Of a stretch of 15,388 bases of DNA, positions 1-8,840 are shown in pieces. Below the pieces are notes generated by a model. The model saw only the letters and a list, made by a program, of their open reading frames with translations. It did not search any database and was not told where the DNA came from. Every line of letters starts with the position of its first letter. Position 1 is the stretch's first letter. This DNA is from Xanthoparmelia taractica (Eukaryota > Ascomycota > Lecanoromycetes > Lecanorales > Parmeliaceae), in assembly GCA_033085395.1 (NCBI GenBank), contig JANQBS010000539.1, forward strand, positions 1-15,388, written 5' to 3'. Position numbers and translations under genes: made by a program.

Positions 1-74
1 TATCTCATATCTTTCGATATGATATTCGAAAAACTGGTCCCATACCATCAAATATACCACACCTTTCCGACCCG
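1..74 (+). mobile_element. MITE copy M1, right end only
   Basis: This is the terminal part of a short non-autonomous DNA transposon whose start lies left of the window. It ends in the inverted repeat ACCACACCTTTCCGACCCG and is followed by TA at 75-76, the expected target-site duplication. The last 70 or so bases closely match the right ends of M2 (3837-4109) and M4 (7217-7500), in the same orientation. It has no coding capacity. It sits immediately upstream of LINE endonuclease sequence, so it probably inserted into that LINE. TA duplications point to Tc1/mariner/pogo-type transposition; the autonomous partner is not identified. Confidence 0.9.
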
Positions 75-76
75 TA

Positions 77-410
77 GAAATAACTTAATAAGAAGAGAAA
101 ATATAGTCTTTTAAAAGACTTTAATCTATATTATTCGAATTAGAATAATTTAAATAGATTTATATATTATAGAGAGATAAATAATATAGTAATTATAATA
201 GTAAATAGAGATATAGAACTAATATTATTAAATAATATAGTAATATAGAGCTTAAGAAGATATAAGAGCGCTATTAATCTAATATTTATTATTTTAGAAA
301 TAATAGAATTAATTTAAAAGTATTATATAGTCTCGAAACTTTATTACGAATTAGATTATTTTTCTTTATTTATAGAGTTTAGACTTTATATAAAAGAAGT
401 CTCGATAATA
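77..410 (+). pseudogene. LINE APE-type endonuclease, C-terminal part
   Basis: The frame starting near 250 reads SLRRYKSAINLIFIILEIIE, then a stop, then KYYIVSKLYYELDYFSLFIE. This has the shape of the last third of a LINE AP-like endonuclease: the ST-I-D-L-T-F-I segment followed by the H-x-S-D-H-x-P-I segment. The final SDH motif is degraded to LDY, with His codons turned to Tyr codons (CAC/CAT to TAC/TAT), the expected RIP effect. This nuclease would nick target DNA to prime reverse transcription. The catalytic N-terminal half is not in the window, being cut off by M1. The assignment rests on motif order and the adjoining RT. Confidence 0.7.
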
Positions 411-1027
411 TTTAAAAGAATTTAAAAGATAGCGAAATCGAAGAGAATAGAGAGGAAAGTGATAAAGCTATTATATATATTTTCTCTTTGTTTATTAATA
501 AATAAAAAATTAATTAATAGCTATATAAAAGATTTATCTATCGAGATAGCGAAGATAATAATAATAATAATCTTATAAACGAAGCTAATAGAGAAAGCGA
601 AGTCGTTTTAAAATTATAAATATAATAAGATTATTATAATCACTAAGTCGCTTATAAGTAATTATAATAATAATAGAAATATTAGAGAGAATCTAAAGTA
701 GAGAGAGATTATAAAAATAAACAAAGTAATAAAAAAAAGAAAAACGCTCTACTTTAAAAAGAAAGTTTATAAAGTCTTATAATTATTTAAAGATGATTAG
801 AGATTAGCGATATAGACGAGAAACGAGAGTATTAAATTTAAATTATTACTATTATTTCTATTATTAAAGATATTTAATAAGAAAGTAAAGATTCTTAAAA
901 TAGTATTCTTTCTATTATTAGTTTAAGCGAATCTAAGAAATATTAAAAATATAATTTATTTAGAGTTGAGAATAATAAATAGCGAACTTATTTAAAAGAT
1001 ATTCTACAAGCGATCTTTAGATCGAAA

Positions 1028-1880
1028 TCTAATAAGATCTTAAGAATTAATAATATTATAAGTAGATTTCTTCAAATAATTTTAGAAGAGATAATTCTAT
1101 AATTTATATATTTCTTTTAAATATATCTAAATCTAAAATATTATTTAAGAGAATTTAAAAAGTTAAATATAATTATTCTAAAAAAAGGGAATTATATTAG
1201 CGCTAAATTATAATATTTAATCGTTTTATTTAATATATTAGAAAAGATCTTAAAAGCCATAATAATTAAATATTTAAATAATTACGCTAAAGAGTATAGT
1301 TTATTTCTATCGAAATAAATAGAGATTAGACGAAAGAAATTTATCGAGATAATATTAGAAACTATAATAGAGATAATATATTATCTAGAATTATAGTAGA
1401 AATAATATCGCTAGTCTACTATTATTAAATATAGTAAAAACTTTTAATAAAGTCTCTTATTAGAGATTACTCTATAATCTTAAGAAAAAATAAATTCTAA
1501 TCTTAATTATAAAATAAATAGCGAGATTTTTAAGAGATAGAGTAATATTAATTACTTTAAAAAAGAAAATTAACTTTATAATATTAATAAAAATCGAGAT
1601 CCCTTAGAGCTCGTCTATTTTATCGATATTATTTCTTTTCATTAACGCGCTATTAATAGAGTAGTATTTAGTAACTAAACTACGTCTTTAGATAGGGAGA
1701 TTTATAGATAATATTTATCTATTAGTATATAGCGAGTCTATTAAGAGTAACTATTAGATATTAAAAATCGTCTATAAGATCTATCTAAAGTAGACGAGTA
1801 TTTATAGAGCGTCTTTTACTTTATAGAAATATAAACTTATATATCTTACTCGTGATTCTAAGAGATTTAATATAAATATA
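1028..1880 (+). pseudogene. LINE reverse transcriptase domain (inactivated)
   Basis: This is the reverse transcriptase core of the Tad1-like element. Recognisable blocks in order are a fingers segment (SNKILRINNIISRFLQ near 1028), the block normally read YRPIAL-N-LGK-LE (here L-stop-YLIVLFNILEKILK near 1205-1255), the GAR-x-x-ST-E-T-AL block near 1310-1360, a degraded P-Q-G-S-P-L-S-P block near 1590-1650, and the catalytic box at 1701-1715. The box reads F-I-D-N-I where F-V-D-D-[IV] is expected; GAT-GAT changed to GAT-AAT, a TpG to TpA change. The downstream segment KYKLIYLTRDSKRFN near 1827-1871 matches the block that follows the active site in this clade. Many in-frame stops make it a pseudogene. 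Confidence 0.88.
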
Positions 1881-2079
1881 ATTATAGATTTAAATATAAC
1901 GTCTTTAAAGTCGAAGATAAATGTAAGAATCTTAGATCTTTATATTAATAGTAAGCTTAGATAAATACTTTTTATAAAAGAGATTTAACGAAAATAATAC
2001 CTTAATATAAAGTGTTATCGATAATAGTAGTCTCTAAATAGAGAACTATTCTTAATAAAATAAGATAGATTTATAGCGC

Positions 2080-2300
2080 GATAATTCGATTAGCTATAAT
2101 CTACGTAGTAGCGATATAATATACTTCTAAGAAACTTTTGAGAGTATACGAGAATAATATAAGTAGTTAAAGATAATATAAAATAAATATCTCTATAAGA
2201 TCTTAGAGACGTTTGAAATAATTAAAATTAGAGTGTTAAAGACTAAGTCGAGAATTACTCTAATTCGAATTATATTAAATAAAATAATTCTTTAAGACTA
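2080..2300 (+). pseudogene. LINE post-RT region
   Basis: The frame here reads SYNLRSSDIIYF, a stop, ETFESIREYK, then QNKYLYKILETFEIIKIRVL and TKSRITLIRIILNKIIL with a few stops. This resembles the segment after RT in Tad1-like LINEs, usually of the form AxVWYTPQ...IQNKCLR-x-x-x-GA-x-KAT...LE-x-E...P. It supports extending the element beyond the catalytic core. The rest, 2300-3230, has the same base composition and many stops. I could not place the RNase H catalytic residues or the terminal zinc knuckle, so that tail is assigned only by continuity. Confidence 0.7.
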
Positions 2301-3249
2301 GACGACGAGAAGAACGTATTATATATTTAAAATAAAAAATATTTATATTAGAATAAAGCTTTATAAGAAAAAAAGAAGATAAAAAAAAGAGAGAAATAAG
2401 AGAGATCTCTACGAAAGAAAAGAAGTTATAGACTCTATATATATTTTATATAGATAATTAGACTAAAGTTAAGATATAAAGAAAACTCGTAGAGTAATAA
2501 AGAAATAAAATACGCTATAAAATAATTATTAGATGAATATCTTTAAGTAAATAAAAAGTATAATCTAACGAGATAATCTATAGATTAATAGAAAAATACT
2601 TTATAAAAAAATTAAATAAAAGCTAAGAGCTCTACTCTTATTTAAATAAAGATAGAGAAAATTAATTTAATTTACTTTCTTTATATATATAAAGTATTAG
2701 ACTTCTATCTAATAAAATATATATATAAATAAAGAAAATAGAACGTTAAATATATCTTATTATTTTATTTCGAGTTAATAAATTAACGATAGATTCTAAT
2801 AGATAACGCTAAAATAAAAAATATATAATAGATACTATCTACTAAGAAGAGAGCTAAAGTATTCGCGAGATAGCTAATATAAATAGATTTTTTAGTATAA
2901 TACTCTTTAATAAATAATTAGCTATATAGCTAAGACGAGAGAGAGAGAAGAAATAGATAAATTTAACGTGTATATCTTAGCTTATTATTAATTATCTCGT
3001 TAACTTTATTCTTCTTAATAGTCTAATAAAGCTATAGAACGATAGAAACGAAAAGACTTAATTAGAAATTAATATAGAAGATAGAGTTAGAGACGTAATA
3101 TATAAATAATATTTAAAGGCACTCGATTATTATAAGAAATACGAATATAGCTATAAGGTATATAACTATAGTAAATCTTAACTATAACGAATCTAAATGT
3201 AACGAATACTTGATTCTAACAAATATCTCGTATATACGTTACTTTTTTT

Positions 3250-3834
3250 GTGCTATGTGCAAGTAATGAGTAAGTGAGAAGATAATATATTTCTATGAAG
3301 AACTCGGAGAATAAGTACCTGCTGCAGCCTTACGCTACTACTAATATATTCTAGTCTCTTCAACTCCTTCTCCCAGTAAGAAAATCGCCTTCGAAAGACT
3401 TTCTTAGACTCGTAATAGATGTTAATAAATAGAAGAAAAGTTCACGTTTTGAGATATATTCTAGTGAAGTAGTAGATATTATAGTATTTACGTAGTAGAT
3501 ATAGCATATTTATTTCTTCTTGCGAAAGATATTAGAAAGTCTTTTTTAAACGATCTCTTTCTCTCTTAGATAAAGATTATAAAGCTAAAGCTTATAGCGA
3601 AGTCGATACTAATATCGTATTAGGTATACGTATCGCTATAGCTCGTGATGTAGATATAGAGATAGTAATTGCTTAAGTATTTGCTTAAGAACGACGAGGC
3701 CTGATAGATAGCTGTGCTTGGCGTTTTTCGAAGTCTTTTATAAGCTTCTATATCTTAGATAGATCGTTTAGAGTATATTAGACGTTATGCTTATTATCTT
3801 AATACTTTTATTTAACTAAGTATTATATCTTTTC
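3250..3834 (-). pseudogene. Unidentified, lightly mutated coding-like relic abutting M2
   Basis: I do not recognise this segment. On the - strand one frame runs nearly the whole length with only a handful of TAA/TAG stops. It includes YTLNDLSKI, LIKDFEKRQAQLSIRPRRS, KRERDRLKKTF, YLSQEEINMLYLLRKYY and FRRRFSYWEKELKRLEYISS. The composition is charged and helical, like the C-terminal tail of a DNA-transposon transposase or another accessory protein, but there is no catalytic motif. CA and TG dinucleotides are much commoner than in flanking DNA, so it was mutated less. It abuts M2 at 3835. The frame entering M2 from the other side is gypsy integrase and does not continue here. It may be the C-terminus of a pogo-type transposase, but that is speculative. 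Confidence 0.35.
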
Positions 3835-3836
3835 TA

Positions 3837-4109
3837 CGGGTCGAAAAGGTGTAATATCTATTGAACATAGTCGTTTTTAACTTTTTTTCAACTTTTTTTT
3901 AAAAAATTATATCTTTTTAATCTATTTATAGAATTTTATAATTACTTAAGCGTTCGCTTAAGCTTTTTACGTATTTTTAGAGTATAAAAATCTATTACGT
4001 AATATATTTATTAAAAACCCAATGGAAGTATGGGATATCCCATACCTTTCGGTATGATATTCGAAAAACTAGTCCCATACCATCAAATATACCACACCTT
4101 TCCGACCCG
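3837..4109 (+). mobile_element. MITE copy M2, complete (273 bp)
   Basis: This is a complete short inverted-repeat transposon flanked by TA at 3835-3836 and 4110-4111. The right terminal repeat is intact (ACCACACCTTTCCGACCCG). The left one carries several G-to-A changes (CGGGTCGAAAAGGTGTAATA), as RIP would cause. It lacks about 11 bp found in M3 and M4 near the left T/A-rich tract. Internal structure includes a perfect 18-bp palindrome at 4028-4045 (GTATGGGATATCCCATAC) and an 8-bp-arm hairpin at 3945-3962 (CTTAAGCG-TT-CGCTTAAG). It has no ORF of its own. It sits at the point where outer gypsy integrase homology stops. Confidence 0.95.
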
Positions 4110-4111
4110 TA

Positions 4112-4740
4112 TTAATAACACTCTCTTAAGAAACTTATAAATTATAATTAAAAGACTATCGAAGCCTTTTATAGACGTAGATAATATTATTATAAAGTTT
4201 ATAGCGACTATGTAAAATAATATAATAGATTAATCTATAAGTAATATACTCTTATAAGACTTATAGCGCTTTATTTAATTTAACTAATATTTCGAGTAAT
4301 AATTAATATAATTACGAAGATTTCTATTAAGATATCGAAGATATATTAAAATAGTGATTTTATTATAAAAGCGATAATAGTTATTATAATTCTACTTATC
4401 GTAAGCGAAGTTAAATATTTATTTTTTTAAGCTATTAAAAATATAAAGATATTCTCGATTATCTTTAAAGTTAATATAGTAAAGCAAGTTATCGCGTTTC
4501 TTAAAGCGTAGTTCGAGCTTACGTACTCGATTATTCTTATTCTACGAGAATACTTTATTACTTATAGAAGACTTTCTAATAAGCGCGAATATACTTCTTT
4601 ATTAATCGTTAGCTTCGTAGACTTCAAGTAGACGTATCTTAAAAATTTATAATATCTATATCAAGGTAATATAATAGCTAAAGTCTTCGATAAATAATAT
4701 ATTTAGTGCTTCGATAGCTAATACGACTACTTTAGTAAGT
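4112..4740 (-). pseudogene. Outer Ty3/gypsy element: integrase zinc finger and catalytic core start
   Basis: The - strand continues the pol frame broken by the inner element at 12443. It reads a linker (VVVLAIEALNILFIEDFS), then a degraded H-H-C-C zinc finger whose His and Cys codons mostly read Tyr (LRNYINYYSKY), then INFIIILSTSIKGFDSLL. The latter corresponds to the IDF-IALP-x-x-x-x-GFD-LL start of a Ty3/gypsy integrase core, with the first catalytic Asp changed to Asn at 4197-4199. KFLKRVLL follows and the homology ends at M2. Integrase would insert cDNA into the chromosome. The second and third catalytic acids are not found on the far side of M2, so the domain is truncated as well as RIP-mutated. 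Confidence 0.85.
4736..4740. repeat. Target-site duplication TAAGT (left copy)
   Basis: TAAGT lies immediately outside the TGTTATGG end of the left LTR. The same five bases lie immediately outside the other LTR at 12438-12442. Five base pairs is the usual duplication for Ty3/gypsy integration. Deleting everything from 4741 to 12442 rejoins the outer element's pol frame, which independently confirms the insertion point. Confidence 0.92.
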
Positions 4741-4902
4741 TGTTATGGAAAAAGGTCTTGGGATTAATTGTTAAAAAGTCTATCGAATTCTAAGGGCCGC
4801 AGGGCGGAGATTATATTGGGAAACTAATACATATTTGACCTAGATTTGGCCTAGCCTCCTCGATCTTCCCGAAATACCTTTGGTATACAAAAAACCGTGA
4901 TA
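4741..4902 (-). repeat. 3' LTR of inner chromovirus (162 bp)
   Basis: On the + strand it begins TGTTATGGAAAAAGGTCTTG and ends CGTGATA. In element orientation it starts TATCACG and ends CCATAACA. Most LTRs start TG; the TA here is explained by a TpG to TpA change of a TGTCACG start. It aligns end to end with 12275-12437. I count about 16 differences, almost all C/T or G/A, plus one G/C difference and a one-base length change. No clear polypurine tract adjoins its start at 4903. Confidence 0.92.
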
Positions 4903-5287
4903 AAATTTCACAACAATAAGAAAAATAAGCGATCTCGCTTGCTTAGTGCTAGAAAACTAGTAATAGTAAGATCACATTGGCGGCTGAAAGCATATAGTGT
5001 AGAAGTAGTTAGAATATTACAATAATAATAACATAAACATTATAATTATTGATTAATATCTTCTCTTAATAATTACATAAATGTTATTAAGTTGAGAGAA
5101 ATTTTATTCTCGATCGATAAAACTTAGTAAGTTATTTAAATGTAGCGATGAGATAGTAAATATAGTGTGAATATTATAAGAATATAATATTTACTATAAT
5201 ATTGAGTGTGATTTTCGAATACTATTGACACTAATGGTGAGATATTCGACTCACGTATGTTTTTTAGGCTTGCGGAGATATCGTAAG
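4903..5287 (-). other. Inner chromovirus 3' untranslated region
   Basis: This lies between the pol stop codon (TGA, 5288-5290) and the 3' LTR. It has no coding frame. CA and TG are relatively frequent (for example TCACATTGGCGGCTGAAAGC at 4971-4990), so it was less mutated than pol. An A+T-rich stretch with loose inverted repeats lies around 5160-5230. I see no purine-rich primer site next to the LTR. Confidence 0.7.
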
Positions 5288-6474
5288 TCAAACGATATTA
5301 ATAGTAGCTATTATATCCTTATATTGACGTACTAAGTCATTAGAGTTCGTGAGATCTTTGGCGTTATATTATTGATTATATTTAGACTCGTATTTCAATT
5401 ATTTAATAAGATACTACGTGATAAGATCTCTATCTTTTCGAATAACTCGCTTATTAAGAATTCGCTCTACTTTCTAAAACTTGTACTTATTAATATTTTC
5501 TTTTATATATATATTATTCAATTAATTAGAGATAAAATAATTATACGAATTAAAGTTAAAAGTAGAGATAAACTTTAGTTAGATAATATTAACGATCGAA
5601 TATATATTTTAATGCCTTGAAATAACTAATTTATAAATCTATTAATCGGTTTTTTATAATATTTCGAAGAAATCGATATATTACTAAGATAGCTTAATAA
5701 TAATAATAATAGTAGTAATAATAAAAATAAAATAGTCTTTATATAATTATAAACGAGTCTAATCGCCTTACTTAAAAAATATTAATTAATATTTTCTATT
5801 ATAATAATATTTTTAATTTATTTAAGTAAATAAGATAATATTAGTTATTTAAATACGGGTAACGATAGGCTATAATAGAGATATAGTAACTTCTTTAAGT
5901 AGATTAAGTAATCTATTAAATTGAAATTTATAAGCTAATTCGTTAAGAATTTTATTATTAATTATAATTAAGATCGAGTTATTAAATAGAGCTTATATTC
6001 GCGAGAGAATTAATAATTAGAGAGTGGGATTCTATATAATATATAGATAGAATTATAATACTATCTCCGCTATTTGATTAATTCTCTCGCTACTTTTATT
6101 CGTTTAAGAATAATAAATAATCGAATAAAGTAAGTGTACTTCGAGTTTTTTAAAGAGCTTCGATTAAAGCTTAGAAAGAAACTTTCTATTATAATTCGTA
6201 AGTAAAATCCTTAAGATTTTCTAATTTACAATATTAAGTTTATTAAATAATATAATAGTTTATTAAACGATAGAGTAATTCTTTTTGCTAGATACGAAAG
6301 TTATCTTTTTTAAAAATTTATTTATTATAAAAAGAATAATATCGAATTTTTTATTTATTAATTTTAAGAGTATTAAAATAAAATTTAGAATAAGTATATA
6401 AAATAATATTAATAAAGACTTATTTAACTATAGAAAGTTATAAGGGCGATATTAATATATTTAAAGAATAAGAT
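5288..6474 (-). pseudogene. Inner chromovirus integrase core, GPF-type tail and C-terminal chromodomain
   Basis: The - strand carries the C-terminal half of pol. The integrase core has the block usually read H-P/S-Q-T-D-G-x-S-E-R-x-N-Q; here it is YYSxTNKSSERINQIAEIVL, where x is a stop, with the catalytic Glu codon kept at 6086-6088. It continues with the W-x-x-L-x-x-x-x-x-x-L-N-N-S and N-E-L-A-Y-x-F blocks. Near 5600-5700 the tail reads YIDFFEIL, matching the Y-x-G-P-F-x-[IV] module, then RHxNIYSIVNI. The last part, about 5340-5500, reads KVERILNKRVIRKDRDLI, then YLIK-stop-LKY and Q-stop-YNAKDL, the shape of a chromodomain with its Trp codons turned to stops. TGA at 5288-5290 ends it. M3 interrupts the upstream side at 6474. 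Confidence 0.88.
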
Positions 6475-6476
6475 TA

Positions 6477-6760
6477 CGGGTTGGAAAGGTGTGGTATATT
6501 TGATGGTATGGGACCAGTTTTTCGAATATCATACCGAAAGATATAAGGTATCCCATACTCCCATTGAGTTTTTAATAAATATATTACGTGATATTTTCTT
6601 ATATTCTAAAAATACGTAAAAAGCTTAAGCGAACGCTTATATAATTATAAAATTCTATAAATAGATTAAAAAGATATAATTTTTTAAAAACAGTTAAAAA
6701 AAAAGTTGAAAAAAAGTTGTAAACGACTATGTTCAATAGATACCACAACTTTCCGACCCG
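6477..6760 (-). mobile_element. MITE copy M3, complete (284 bp), inverted
   Basis: This is a full copy in the opposite orientation to the others, with TA at 6475-6476 and 6761-6762. The outer ends are CGGGTTGGAAAGGTGTGGTA and, on the other strand, CGGGTCGGAAAGTTGTGGTA, so the terminal repeats differ from the consensus at one or two bases. It has no ORF. It is inserted in the inner chromovirus pol between the end of RNase H and the integrase core. Its length equals that of M4. Confidence 0.96.
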
Positions 6761-6762
6761 TA

Positions 6763-7214
6763 AATAAGATATTAAGAGTAGAATCTAATATACTATCGAA
6801 GATATTTAATTAATTCGTAAATATATTAAATATTTAAAATCTTTTTATAAGACTTTTTAAATCTTAAATAATTATTTTTATAAGTTATTTTAAAAATAAT
6901 TTTAATTATACTTTAAGATATATAAAGACGTCATACGTCGATAAACTTATTAATATAAAAGAAAAGATTTTAATATTTCTATATAGTATTTTTTATATAT
7001 TTATCACGAACGAAAGAAAAATTAATAACTAAGTCTTAAAAGTGTATCGAAAACGATATACTCTTTTTCGAGCTTATATCGAATATTAAAATGAAATTAC
7101 CTAAGAAATTAAAAAGCTCTAATAAGACGAACGTTTATTTTTAAACGTTTATTCTTATAATGAAATTCGTTGAAATAATAAATAATTATTTCATGATATT
7201 TATAATAATAGAAT
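6763..7214 (-). pseudogene. Inner chromovirus RNase H C-terminus and pre-integrase linker
   Basis: This segment of the pol relic is trapped between M3 and M4. On the - strand it reads YKNKRLKINVRLIRAF, then FNIRYKLEKEYIVFDTLLRL. This corresponds to the NLRLVRAS...F-x-I-R-Y-K-P-G-K-E-H-I-V-P-D-A-L-S-R-L block that closes RNase H in Ty3/gypsy polyproteins. Below about 7030 the frame is heavily degraded and is placed as the linker before integrase only by position. Small frame shifts relative to neighbouring segments suggest indels besides RIP. Confidence 0.82.
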
Positions 7215-7216
7215 TA

Positions 7217-7500
7217 CGGGTCGGAAAGGTGTGGTATCTGTTGAACATAGTCGTTTTTAACTTTTTTTCAACTTTTTTTTTAACTGTTTTTAAAAAATTA
7301 TATCTTTTTAATCTATTTATAGAATTTTATAATTATATAAGCGTTCGCTTAAGCTTTTTACGTATTTTTAGAATATAAGAAAATATCACGTAATATATTT
7401 ATTAAAAACTCAATGGGAGTATGGGATACCTTATATCTTTCGGTATGATATTCGAAAAACTGGTCCCATACCATCAAATATACCACACCTTTCCGACCCG
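7217..7500 (+). mobile_element. MITE copy M4, complete (284 bp), best preserved
   Basis: TA flanks lie at 7215-7216 and 7501-7502. Both terminal inverted repeats are perfect for 21 bp (first 20: CGGGTCGGAAAGGTGTGGTA). The interior has the T-rich tracts near 7260-7280, the AAGCG-TT-CGCTT hairpin core near 7340, and the segment with GGTATGATATTCGAAAAACT near the right end. It has no coding capacity. It is inserted in the RNase H part of the inner chromovirus, splitting the block usually read Y-T-D-H-S-A. It retains many CA and TG dinucleotides while the DNA on both sides has almost none. Confidence 0.97.
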
Positions 7501-7502
7501 TA

Positions 7503-8140
7503 AATAGAATAATCTATTTAAATAATAGTAGTATACAGCTGTATACTTCGAAGAGTCTATTAGGTGCCTTATTTTTTTAAGCACTCAGATAAAGTCTATT
7601 ACTTTTAGCTTTATCGATTAGTAGTTTTTCTTAGCTTAAGTTAAATCTCGAGAAAGAAATATAATTATTTAAATTATTGTATAGAGAGATTATTTTAAAC
7701 TTAAGTTAGAATTAAATTCTTTATTCTTAATATAAAAAACTTATATTTTAAAATCGAATTCTTTTAAAGTATTTAAATCTATTTAAATTAATTTATTAAG
7801 ATCGTAATAAATAAGTATAGAAGATTAAGATAATGCTACTTATAGGCTATTAAAATTAGTCTTCTTCGGTTTACTTAACAATAATAATTTAAAGCGAGAA
7901 AAATATATACGACGAGAATTATCTTTTAACGAAGCTTCTTTTAAAAGTCTTATTTTAAGATTTTATAAAGATATTATAAATTATATATAATAATAAATTA
8001 AGCTACGAAGATAGTCTATTAGATTAAGATAATACTCTAAATCTCTAAGAGTTACGAGGTAATTTAGCTTAATAATCGCTTTAAGTTTATTATCTATAAT
8101 AGTTATTCTTAAAGAATTAATATATCGACTAAGTAAATTA
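7503..8140 (-). pseudogene. Inner chromovirus RT connection and RNase H
   Basis: Reading leftward on the - strand, LKAIIKLNYLVTLRDLEYYL then LIDYLRS matches the LRxLExYLGLTGYLR connection after RT. Next come S-L-stop-V-A-L-S-stop-S-S-I-L-I-Y-Y-D-L-N-K and I-D-L-N-T-L-K-E-F-D-F, matching the RNase H start (x-I-D-L-D-A-S-K-E-F-G-F-G); the second Asp reads Asn. Then FLSRDLT-stop-AKKNY-stop and KKIRHLIDSSKYTAVYYYY. RNase H degrades the RNA strand during cDNA synthesis. Stops replace Gln and Trp. The domain is split by M4 and continues at 6763-7214. Confidence 0.88.
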
Positions 8141-8840
8141 ATATTTAAATATCTTAGAAAGATCTTTTTAGAGACGATTAAAATATTATATTTAATTAGA
8201 AGTTAAAAAAGTCTTTTTAAATAATAGATGTGCTTAGAGAAGCTATTAGATCTAATAATAATATTATTGATATAGATCTATGCGAAGTCTTTAAGAGCTT
8301 TCAAAATATAATTAATTCTTCTCTATATATAAATAATTGAATTTATATATCTTATAATTAAAATATTAAATGTTTTCTATTCTCGATATATAATTATTAT
8401 AAGTATATATCGAAAGTCGAGATATAAGAGTTATTAATAAAAGAATAATACTATATCTAGTACTATTAAATACGTATAATTAAGTAATTTTAAGATAATG
8501 TTTAATTAAAGAGATATAAGATAAACGTCTAATATAATAAGATCGTTTAAATCTCGAATATTAATTATAGCCCTATCTTTTCTCTTATTATTAGATAGAC
8601 TTTTTTAAATAACGAAGATAGAAATAGAATAGTTAAACGAAGTTAACTACTTTGTATATTTTAAACGATCTTACTATTAAAGTGTATCGAACGTTTTATT
8701 AATTATTATCTTATCTGTTAGCTTAAGAGAATAGATCTTCGCTCTTTTATTATTAAGTAGCCTTAATTATTAATTATCTCGAAGAATAAGCTTTATTTAT
8801 TTATTCTATAACACTTTAATAAAATCTTTATTCTTTTATA
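8140..8840 (-). pseudogene. Inner chromovirus reverse transcriptase (inactivated)
   Basis: The - strand reads, in order, a linker with FNYSISIFVI (the P-F-S-Y-P-V-F-V-V block), KDRAIINIRDLNDLIILDVY (R-x-V-V-D-I-R-x-L-N), LNYTYLIVLDIVLFFYxx (the Y-x-x-x-x-D-A-x-x-F-[FY]-Q block, where x marks stops), FRYILIIIIYRE, and ALKDFA-stop-IYINNIIIRS at the active site. The YxDD box at 8260-8274 is Y-I-N-N-I, so both metal-binding Asp are Asn. This enzyme would copy element RNA into cDNA in the capsid. Identification is secure from block order; loss of function is certain from the stops and the YINN box. Confidence 0.92.

Larger units (their letters stand above)
77..3230 (+). pseudogene. RIP-degraded Tad1-like LINE (non-LTR retrotransposon), 5' end outside window
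   Basis: This is a non-LTR retrotransposon relic on the + strand. Read with small frame changes, the order is endonuclease C-terminus (about 77-410), linker, reverse transcriptase (about 1028-1880) and the post-RT region (about 2080-2300). That is the order in the APE-type Tad1 clade. Fungal Tad1-like elements often carry RNase H after this, but I could not place its motifs in 2300-3230. Dozens of TAA/TAG codons sit where Gln or Trp is expected, the result of CAA/CAG/TGG changing to stops. The endonuclease N-terminus is missing because M1 interrupts the element at position 75. No poly(A) or clear 3' terminal repeat is visible, so the 3' boundary near 3230 is approximate, placed where CA/TG dinucleotides reappear. 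Confidence 0.85.

Noticed and set aside
4741..4902. The 162-bp repeat and its partner at 12275 as two independent MITEs or solo LTRs
   Set aside because: The shared TAAGT flanks lie only on the outer sides, and a full gypsy gene set lies between them, so they are the LTR pair of one element.
5372..5578. 68-codon + strand open frame
   Set aside because: It lies antisense to the chromodomain and integrase tail of the inner gypsy; Leu/Ile/Lys-rich chance frame in A+T-rich DNA.
6001..6090. 14-bp perfect inverted repeat GCGAGAGAATTAAT
   Set aside because: The two arms fall in two separate integrase-coding segments (the SERIN motif and an ILSRI segment), so the match is explained by coding sequence and chance.
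7160..7378. 72-codon + strand open frame
   Set aside because: It starts in gypsy RNase H relic and runs through the left half of MITE M4; its hydrophobic stretch comes from the MITE's T-rich tracts.
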